Assembly (NCBI GenBank): GCA_030638185.1
Contig: DAOWFD010000402.1
Coordinates: 1 to 12,424 of the forward strand
Direction: 5' to 3'
Origin: Candidatus Aegiribacteria sp.
GTDB lineage: Bacteria > Fermentibacterota > Fermentibacteria > Fermentibacterales > JCC-6
DNA length: 12,424 nucleotides
The position numbers and the translations under genes are program-made. Positions 6,831 to 12,424 of the stretch are shown one piece after another. The notes under the pieces are model-generated. The model made no database searches. It was given only the letters and a program-made list of their open reading frames with translations, and was not told the origin of the DNA. How positions within the stretch are numbered: position 1 is the first letter of the stretch; the number at the start of each line of letters is the position of its first letter.

Positions 6831-8861
6831 ATGAAAAGCAGTTCACAATTCAGTGTGATAGCTCTTCTTACGGGCTTGATAATAATAATTGCCTGCGGGG
6901 AGGATGGATCCCCGGCGGTACCTGAAGATCTCGTGGATTCCGATGTAGTGATCGAACATGTTGAATCCGAAGGGGCGGATGAGCTTATTCCCCGAACCGT
7001 TCTGTTTGGCAACCCTGAAAGAATGCGTCCCCAGCTGTCTCCTGACGGTGAGCAGATCGCTTACATTGCCCCGGTTGACAGCGTTCTTAATCTTTGGCTC
7101 ATGAATGCCGATGGATCCGAAGCCAGGCAGCTCACTTACGATACAAACCGTGGCGTAACCAATTATTTTTGGGCGGAGAACGGTAAAGATATTCTCTATA
7201 TGCAGGACCAGGCTGGTGAAGAGAACACACATGTATACAGGCTGAATGTTGAGACTGAAGAAGTAACTGATCTTACTCCTTTCGAAGAGGTCAAAGCCTA
7301 CGTAAGCGCTACTGACCGCGATCAGCCCAATACGGTTATCATCGAGATGAACAGGAACAATCCAATGTTCTTCGATGTCTATTCCTGTGACCTTGAGACC
7401 GGAGAGCTTACTCTGCTCCAGGAAAACCCGGGAACCACCGAAGACGGCTGCATGGTCGTTGGTTTTATGACCGACGAGGATTTGAATATTCGCGGAATGG
7501 GCACCATCGATCCGGATGACGGTACCATAGTCATTTATCTGAAGGATACCGGCGAGGATGAATGGGAGGAGTTCGTAACTTTTTCCGCCCTTGATATGGT
7601 CAGTCCCGAGCGTTTCAGTGAGGATGGCAGGGGCATTTATTACGAGTCCGACCTGGAATCCAACACAACCACACTTTTCTATCAGGACCTGGATACCGGA
7701 GAAATAACTGAAATCGCCCACGACTCACTTGCCGATATAGGCGGTGTTTCCTTTGACCCATTCACCGGTGAACCAAGAGCAGTAAGTTTCCATTATCTGA
7801 GGAGAAACGTAGAGATTCTTGATCCTTCCATCCAGACAGATTACGATTTCCTCGGTGATTTTCATCCCGGAGATTTCGGGATTACCTCCAGGGACAATGC
7901 TGACAGTACATGGATAGTGGTATACTTCACTCCGCAGAGCCCTGCGATCTATTACCTTTACGATCGTACTACCCGCTCCATGACCTACCTGTTCAACGCT
8001 ATCCCCGCCCTTGACGATTACCAGTTGGCAGAAATAGAACCCCTTCTTATTCCTGCACGTGACGGACTCGTACTACCCAGTTATCTGACACTGCCCCTTG
8101 ATGCCGGTGATGAACCTCTTCCCATGGTTCTCTATGTTCATGGTGGCCCATGGTACAGAGACTATTTTGGATACGATCCCTTTGCACAGATGCTCGCCAA
8201 CCGTGGATTTGCCGTTCTGCAGGTGAATTTCAGGGCTTCATCCGGATTCGGTAAGGAGCATCTTAACGCGGGCAACAAGGAGTGGGGAGCCCTGATGCAG
8301 GACGACCTTACAGACGCAGTTAACTGGGCTATCGACCAGGGTATCGCGGACCCTGACAGGGTTGTCATAATGGGTGGTTCCTATGGAGGTTACGCAACGC
8401 TTGCCGGAGTGACATTCACCCCGGACCTCTATTGCGCGGGAGTGGATTTCTTCGGACCATCGAATCTTATTACATTCAGGGAAACCGTTCCTCCGTACTG
8501 GAAACCTCTGGGTGCTATTATGGATATCAGAGTGGGTGATATGGACGAGGATTCACTGATGCTTGAAGAACGTTCACCGCTTAATTACGTTGAGAATATC
8601 AGGGTTCCCATGCTGATAGTTCAGGGTGCCAACGATCCCAGAGTGGTGCAGGCGGAATCCGATCAGATGGTGGATGCTCTGAGAGAGAACGGGAACGAAG
8701 TCTACTACATTGTATACGAGAACGAGGGGCACGGTTTCGCCATCGAAGCCAACAGGCTTGAATTCGCGGGCAGGATAGAGGAATTCCTCTACAACCATGT
8801 GCCCGGCGTCGAATGCCAATTGTTTGAGGAGATACCCAACTCCACTGCCCATGTCAGATAG
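6831..8861 (+). CDS. Lipoprotein S9-family (prolyl oligopeptidase-type) serine peptidase
   Basis: The protein has 676 residues. The start is the ATG at 6831, with AAGGAAG about six bases upstream. The open frame extends back to a GTG at 6759, but only the inner start gives a clean lipoprotein signal: MKSSSQ, a hydrophobic stretch, then 'IIAC' with Cys22 as the lipidated residue. Residues of about 50-410 form a PD40/WD40-like propeller ('QLSPDGEQIAYIAP', 'LWLMNADGSEARQLT'), the gate of S9 enzymes. Residues of about 420-665 are the alpha/beta-hydrolase domain: 'HGGPW' from 437 (oxyanion region), nucleophile Ser517 in GGSYGGY, Asp602 in 'GANDPRV', and His634 in 'NEGHGF'. The complete triad indicates an active peptidase cleaving short peptides (dipeptidyl- or acylaminoacyl-peptidase type), anchored in the envelope. 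The exact specificity, and whether it faces the periplasm or the outside, cannot be read from sequence. It ends 24 bases before a strong hairpin terminator. Confidence 0.93.
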   Translation: MKSSSQFSVIALLTGLIIIIACGEDGSPAVPEDLVDSDVVIEHVESEGADELIPRTVLFGNPERMRPQLSPDGEQIAYIAPVDSVLNLWLMNADGSEARQLTYDTNRGVTNYFWAENGKDILYMQDQAGEENTHVYRLNVETEEVTDLTPFEEVKAYVSATDRDQPNTVIIEMNRNNPMFFDVYSCDLETGELTLLQENPGTTEDGCMVVGFMTDEDLNIRGMGTIDPDDGTIVIYLKDTGEDEWEEFVTFSALDMVSPERFSEDGRGIYYESDLESNTTTLFYQDLDTGEITEIAHDSLADIGGVSFDPFTGEPRAVSFHYLRRNVEILDPSIQTDYDFLGDFHPGDFGITSRDNADSTWIVVYFTPQSPAIYYLYDRTTRSMTYLFNAIPALDDYQLAEIEPLLIPARDGLVLPSYLTLPLDAGDEPLPMVLYVHGGPWYRDYFGYDPFAQMLANRGFAVLQVNFRASSGFGKEHLNAGNKEWGALMQDDLTDAVNWAIDQGIADPDRVVIMGGSYGGYATLAGVTFTPDLYCAGVDFFGPSNLITFRETVPPYWKPLGAIMDIRVGDMDEDSLMLEERSPLNYVENIRVPMLIVQGANDPRVVQAESDQMVDALRENGNEVYYIVYENEGHGFAIEANRLEFAGRIEEFLYNHVPGVECQLFEEIPNSTAHVR

Positions 8862-8884
8862 AGGGTAATCAGTGTAGAAGTGAA

Positions 8885-8909
8885 CCGGGGGTATGAAAAA
8901 TACCCCCGG
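8885..8909. terminator. Bidirectional hairpin terminator between the S9 peptidase gene and proS
   Basis: CCGGGGGTAT (8885-8894) and ATACCCCCGG (8900-8909) pair perfectly over 10 bp around the 5-base loop GAAAA. Downstream on the plus strand comes CTCTTGATTTT, a moderate T-rich tail. It sits in the 71-base gap between two convergent genes, so it probably ends both transcripts. The tail on the minus-strand side is poorer in T (TTCACTTCT), so termination of proS may be weaker. Confidence 0.85.
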
Positions 8910-8932
8910 CTCTTGATTTTCGGAGATATCTG

Positions 8933-10375
8933 TCAGTATGCCCTGGCCAGAATAACTCTTGTATTCGTTTCTCTGCCTGTCATGAAGCACTTTCCCGTAC
9001 CTTCCGGCTGCTCGAGGGGGATGCACCTTACAGTGGCCTTTGTTTCCTGCTGCAGCCTTGCTTCATCTTCTCCGTTACCATCCCACCATACATTGTAGAA
9101 ACCGGGTTTATTAACTATGGCTTCGCGGAAATCGTCAAGATTTTTAGCAGAATAGGTTCTGGAATCCCGCTTTCGGATTGCCTCGTCAAGCATCTCGTTC
9201 TGTATTCTCTCAAGAATCTCTGGAATGTTATCCACCAGGGAATCAAGGGAAACAGTGAATTTACTGTCTCTGCCCGGTTTGTTCCTCTGGCTGGCCATCA
9301 CATGCCCCTCTTCCAGGTCACGCGGTCCTATCTCAAGCCTCAGGGGAACTCCACGGACTTCCCAGTAATTGAATTTGAAGCCGGGGCTGATACCCTCGCG
9401 GTTATCCACTTCAACTCGAATACACTTTTTCTCCAGGCCATTCCTGATTCTGTCAACAACCGTCAATACCTCAGCCCTTGCCGAGTCATCCCTGGCTATC
9501 GGGACGATAACAACCTGTACCGGCGCAAGCTTTGGTGGAAGGCGCAGGCCATTCTCATCGCCATGAACCATTATCACGCCACCGATCAGTCTTGTGGATA
9601 CACCCCAGCTGGTTTGATGTACGAACTGTTGCTCATTGTTGCTGTCAAGGTACATTGTATCGAACACCCTGGCGAAATTGGTTCCAAGGTAATGGCTTGT
9701 TCCGCCCTGCAGAGCCCAGCCGTTACCCATCATCGCTTCGATCGTATAGCTGTCTACCGCGCCGGCGAACTTCTCACGCTCTGTCTTTCTTCCAGGTATT
9801 ACGGGAATAGCAGCCACGTTCTCCGCGAAATCCGCGTATACGTTCAGCATTCTGAGGGTTTCCTCTCTGGCCTCCTCCTCACTCGCGTGAGCCGTGTGAC
9901 CCTCCTGCCAGAGGAATTCAGTGGTTCTGAGGAACGCTCTGGGACGCATTTCCCATCGAACTACATTTGCCCATTGATTAAGCAGCATAGGCAGATCTCT
10001 GTAACTGTTAATCCATTTTGAGAACATATGGTTAATAATCGTCTCTGAAGTAGGTCTTACAACCAGGGGTTCTTCAAGCTTCTTACCTCCCGCATGGGTG
10101 ACAATTGCCAGCTCAGGAGCAAACCCTTCAACATGCTGGGCTTCCCTTTTAATGAAGCTCTCCGGTATGAAGAGAGGGAAGTATGCATTCTTATGCCCGG
10201 TTCTCTTGAAGCTTGTATCAAGACTTGCCTTAATGTTCTCCCAGATTGAGTATCCGTAGGGGCGGATTACCATACACCCCCGTACTGGAGAAGAGTCGGC
10301 AAGCTCAGCTTCACGGATTACATCCTGGTACCATCTTGCGAAATCCTTTTCAGGATTCGTAATGTTCTTTGCCAT
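8933..10375 (-). CDS. proS: Prolyl-tRNA synthetase (archaeal/eukaryotic-type)
   Basis: This enzyme charges tRNA-Pro with proline using ATP, in the cytosol. It has 480 residues, the usual length of the shorter archaeal/eukaryotic-type ProRS, and it lacks the large editing insertion of the E. coli type. Class II synthetase signatures are present in order: 'GCMVIRPYG' near 33-41, PTSE at 108-111, motif 2 'RWEMRPRAFLRTTEFLWQEGHTAH' spread over 140-163 (RWE at 140-142), and motif 3 'GVSTRLIGG' near 258-266. The anticodon-binding domain begins with 'LAPVQVVIVPI' near 283. The C-terminal domain has C451 and C463 but not the other two cysteines of the classic four-Cys zinc site, and ends with the typical 'ARAY'. 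The start ATG at 10375 has AGGAAG eight bases upstream. It is convergent with the S9 peptidase gene and divergent from the PAP2 gene. Confidence 0.97.
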   Translation of the reverse strand: MAKNITNPEKDFARWYQDVIREAELADSSPVRGCMVIRPYGYSIWENIKASLDTSFKRTGHKNAYFPLFIPESFIKREAQHVEGFAPELAIVTHAGGKKLEEPLVVRPTSETIINHMFSKWINSYRDLPMLLNQWANVVRWEMRPRAFLRTTEFLWQEGHTAHASEEEAREETLRMLNVYADFAENVAAIPVIPGRKTEREKFAGAVDSYTIEAMMGNGWALQGGTSHYLGTNFARVFDTMYLDSNNEQQFVHQTSWGVSTRLIGGVIMVHGDENGLRLPPKLAPVQVVIVPIARDDSARAEVLTVVDRIRNGLEKKCIRVEVDNREGISPGFKFNYWEVRGVPLRLEIGPRDLEEGHVMASQRNKPGRDSKFTVSLDSLVDNIPEILERIQNEMLDEAIRKRDSRTYSAKNLDDFREAIVNKPGFYNVWWDGNGEDEARLQQETKATVRCIPLEQPEGTGKCFMTGRETNTRVILARAY

Positions 10376-10699
10376 TTATCAGCACTTCCTGTCAGAGTGG
10401 TTGTTAAGATTTCCATGGCGGAAACTAATCGAGATTCCCAGATACTCCAAGAGCATAATTGACACATGAAGCTCAGGATATTAACTTCATACTGTAGGGG
10501 GCCAGTTGCTGAGAGTGCCAAATGATAGCAATGAAGGCCGCGCCCTGATGTCCTGCTGATGCGTGATCTGCTAAAACCAGGTAGACTGAAGCAGCAACAG
10601 GCCGTAGTAAGACCTTTAACCCTGTTAAGGAGACATTCTTCAGGGATATGGCCCCCGCATTCTAATCAATTGAATATGCAGTGTACGGAAGGTAATAAA
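10376..10699. other. Divergent intergenic region between proS and the PAP2 gene
   Basis: These 324 bases separate two divergent genes and should hold promoters for both. The plus-strand frame of the PAP2 gene stays open back to an ATG at 10559, but that upstream peptide is basic and low in hydrophobicity and looks non-coding. I see an interrupted inverted repeat ATGAAG...CTTCAT (from about 10465) and a small hairpin at 10613-10630 (CCTT-T-AAC / GTTAAGG, one bulge, 3-base loop). I could not recognise a T-box for proS, a known riboswitch or a convincing -35/-10 pair. Nothing else is supportable here. Confidence 0.5.
10687..10692 (+). promoter_or_regulatory. Ribosome-binding site supporting a TTG start for the PAP2 gene
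   Basis: GGAAGG lies seven bases before the TTG at 10700. Neither the in-frame ATG at 10676 nor the one at 10559 has a comparable purine-rich site in front of it. Confidence 0.5.
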
Positions 10700-11623
10700 T
10701 TGTTTTCGCTCAGGACGATATACTCTTCTGTGAAAGACAGAAATTACCGTCTGATACTTATCTTTTTCACGGTATATACTGCGATCATGCTGATCGTTCC
10801 CCTTTCAAGGCTTGTACCAAGGGTTCCGGTCCCTCTCATGTCTTTCTTACTGTGTTACTTCCTGTACAGATGGAAACGCCTCCCCGGAGTCATGAAACCC
10901 TGGCTTTTCTATCCGTTGCTCGTGCTTTCGTACTGGCAGCTGCAGTATGTTGTTTCTTCCCATTTTCAGGAATTTCATGGCGCGGGTATCATCGCTTTTG
11001 AAAGGAACCTGTTCGGTCAATTGCCTGTAGTATGGCTTCAGGAACAGCTGTATCATGGTGGTATAGCGTGGTACGATTATGTTTTCGCCGTTTTCCATTC
11101 ATCACTGTTTATTATTCCGATAGCATTTCCACTGCTACTTCTTCTCAGAAAGGGAGAGGAAAGGATGAAGAGGGCAACCGTAGCATTAGCCCTGATCACC
11201 CTCGCTGGCTATGCTACCTATGTTTTGTTCCCTCTTACACCTCCCTGGATGGCTTCTCTTGAGAACATGATCCCGCATGTCGAAAGGATAACCCTCAGAG
11301 CACTCGGGGAACTTGCACCCGGAGGAATAATCTCTTCGTTCAGCCCCAGCCCGAGGGGTGCGATGCCCTCACTTCATGCAGGGGTACCGATACTGGTACT
11401 GATGATAGCCTTCCGGGAGTTTCGATGGAAAGCCTGGTGGTTTACAATAGTAGTGTCTGGTATATGTTTTGAAATCGCTTACGGTGCTGAGCATTATATT
11501 ATTGATATAATTGCTGGTCTGGCGTATGCTGTAGCATGCTATCTTGTTGTTTATAAATGGTTGATTCCGGACGACCGCCTTGCACCGGGACGTCCTGTTG
11601 ACGCTAAGGAGCCATTAACATGA
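10700..11623 (+). CDS. PAP2-superfamily membrane protein, inositol-phosphorylceramide-synthase-like
   Basis: From the TTG at 10700 the protein has 307 residues. It has about six hydrophobic segments, the first near 'LILIFFTVYTAIMLIVPL', so it is an inner-membrane protein. Three motifs match the PAP2_3 branch (related to Aur1/IPC synthases): 'FPLTPPW' from 177, 'AMPSLHAG' with His226, and 'GAEHYIIDI' with His265 and Asp269. The two His and the Asp are the catalytic residues of lipid phosphatases and lipid phosphotransferases. It therefore probably removes or transfers a phospho-headgroup on a membrane lipid or polyprenyl carrier; the substrate is unknown. The longer frame from the ATG at 10559 adds 47 residues without hydrophobic or family features, so a start at the TTG with GGAAGG upstream is preferred; the ATG at 10676 is an alternative. 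The stop overlaps the panB start by four bases, suggesting translational coupling. Confidence 0.85.
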   Translation: MFSLRTIYSSVKDRNYRLILIFFTVYTAIMLIVPLSRLVPRVPVPLMSFLLCYFLYRWKRLPGVMKPWLFYPLLVLSYWQLQYVVSSHFQEFHGAGIIAFERNLFGQLPVVWLQEQLYHGGIAWYDYVFAVFHSSLFIIPIAFPLLLLLRKGEERMKRATVALALITLAGYATYVLFPLTPPWMASLENMIPHVERITLRALGELAPGGIISSFSPSPRGAMPSLHAGVPILVLMIAFREFRWKAWWFTIVVSGICFEIAYGAEHYIIDIIAGLAYAVACYLVVYKWLIPDDRLAPGRPVDAKEPLT

Positions 11624-12424
11624 AAAAGGATATTCATTCCCTGCTGTTGAAGAAAAACAGGGGGGAAAAGATCGTATCACTTACCGCATACGATTACATG
11701 ACCGCCAGGCTGGAGGAGGAAGCGGGAGTGGACTTCATACTTGTAGGTGATTCCATTGCAATGGCGGTATTCGGCGAGGAGACTACGCTTGGTGCAGACC
11801 TTGATGTCATGATAATCCATACAAGAGCTGTTTCCAGGGGAGCGGTCAATACACTCGTTATAGGTGACATGCCGTTCGGATCCTACGAACGCTCCGATTC
11901 GCAGGCTGTAAAGAACGCCGTAAGATTTCTCTCGGAAGGCGGTGCGGACGCTGTGAAGCTTGAGGGAGGTAACAGCCGCTCCGTATCCCGAGCACGGGCT
12001 ATCATTGATTCCGGAATACCTGTTATGGGACATGTGGGACTGCTTCCGCAGTCGATCAAGCAAGCGGGAGGTTACAGGGTCGTTTACAGTAATAAACGCG
12101 ATGAGCTGTTTGAGGAAGCCTTTGCCCTGCAGCAGGCCGGCGTATTCTCAATCGTATTTGAGTGTATTGAAGAGGAACTTGCAGCTGAGCTTACCGGGAA
12201 ACTCGAGGTACCCACCATCGGTATAGGTGCCGGAAGGTACACTGACGGTCAGATACTTGTAGTGAACGATATGCTCGGTTTATCGGGAGACTTCGAACCC
12301 AGATTCGTCAAGAAATACGCTCAGCTTGATGGTATCATTCTTGAAGCTGTGAAGACATACTCGAGCGAGGTCAGGGACGAAGAATTCCCGTCCGATGGTA
12401 ACGTATACCATGCAAAGGAGAAGA
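11620..12424 (+). CDS. panB: 3-methyl-2-oxobutanoate hydroxymethyltransferase (ketopantoate synthase), cut by right edge
   Basis: PanB transfers a hydroxymethyl group from 5,10-methylene-tetrahydrofolate to 2-oxoisovalerate, the first committed step to pantothenate and coenzyme A. The frame opens at the ATG at 11620, inside the preceding stop (ATGA), with AAGGAG at 11606-11611 eight bases upstream. It stays open for 268 codons to the window edge, so only the last residues should be missing. Family motifs are complete: 'LTAYDY' near 21, 'LVGDS' with Asp44, 'IGDMPFGSY' with Asp83, 'GADAVKLEGG' with Lys113 and Glu115, 'PVMGHVGLLPQS' near 134, 'VFECI' with Glu181, and 'PTIGIGAG' near 198. The Asp/Asp/Glu set corresponds to the magnesium ligands and Glu181 to the proposed catalytic base in known PanB enzymes. 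The protein is cytosolic and acts as a ring oligomer in known homologues. Other pan genes may follow beyond the edge. Confidence 0.96.
   Translation, partial: MKKDIHSLLLKKNRGEKIVSLTAYDYMTARLEEEAGVDFILVGDSIAMAVFGEETTLGADLDVMIIHTRAVSRGAVNTLVIGDMPFGSYERSDSQAVKNAVRFLSEGGADAVKLEGGNSRSVSRARAIIDSGIPVMGHVGLLPQSIKQAGGYRVVYSNKRDELFEEAFALQQAGVFSIVFECIEEELAAELTGKLEVPTIGIGAGRYTDGQILVVNDMLGLSGDFEPRFVKKYAQLDGIILEAVKTYSSEVRDEEFPSDGNVYHAKEK

Noticed and set aside
6843..7721. Long open frame (292 codons) on the minus strand inside the S9 peptidase gene
   Set aside because: It lies opposite a gene with full catalytic triad and clear family motifs and shows no recognisable domain; it is an antisense shadow.
9302..10021. 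239-codon plus-strand open frame inside proS
   Set aside because: It is antisense to a highly conserved synthetase, and its translation has no recognisable domain.
10498..10570. Possible TPP riboswitch (GGGGG... GCTGAGAG ... CCTGATG)
   Set aside because: The CTGAGA core occurs, but the TGAACCTGAT element and closing P1 stem are missing, and neither neighbouring gene is a thiamine gene.
10559..10699. N-terminal extension of the PAP2 protein from the ATG at 10559
   Set aside because: The 47 extra residues are not hydrophobic, lack a ribosome-binding site in front and match no part of the family; the TTG at 10700 has GGAAGG seven bases upstream.

Overview
The window looks like ordinary chromosome from a Gram-negative bacterium of the Fibrobacteres-Chlorobi-Bacteroidetes (FCB) side of the tree. 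I infer this from three consecutive secreted proteins that end in an 'EPNPF / IYNxxGQxV / GxYFxRL' type A sorting domain of the type IX secretion system (T9SS), and from a lipoprotein-anchored S9 peptidase. An uncultured FCB candidate phylum such as Fermentibacterota/Aegiribacteria would fit, but I cannot confirm a taxon without a search. I see no phage genes, transposases, tRNAs, rRNAs or CRISPR arrays.

Layout. On the minus strand, 1-370 is the N-terminal part of a TPR-repeat protein that runs off the left edge. After a divergent gap come three plus-strand genes for exported proteins, closely spaced and probably one operon. The first (626-2113) encodes a seven-repeat, probably beta-propeller protein. 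The other two (2156-3760 and 3841-5445) are tandem 534-residue paralogues with WD40-like propellers; all three carry T9SS tails. Next are a small cytosolic HExxH putative metallopeptidase (5561-6010, plus) and an unrecognised cysteine-rich, probably zinc-binding protein (6125-6610, minus). A lipoprotein prolyl-oligopeptidase-family S9 peptidase follows (6831-8861, plus). It ends at a strong 10-bp hairpin shared with the convergent prolyl-tRNA synthetase gene proS (8933-10375, minus; archaeal/eukaryotic-type ProRS). A 324-bp divergent gap leads to a membrane PAP2/inositol-phosphorylceramide-synthase-like protein (10700-11623, plus). Its stop overlaps the start of panB (11620 to the right edge), which encodes ketopantoate hydroxymethyltransferase.

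How the genes fit together. The secreted trio is a plausible surface-protein unit. The S9 peptidase could act at the envelope on peptides. proS and panB are housekeeping genes and suggest this is core genome with a lineage-specific surface-protein insert. Several starts were moved inward from the longest open frame because of ribosome-binding sites and signal peptides; each entry says why. I found no convincing new molecular system. The most interesting items are the unevenly diverged tandem propeller pair, the seven-repeat propeller, and the two unrecognised small genes.
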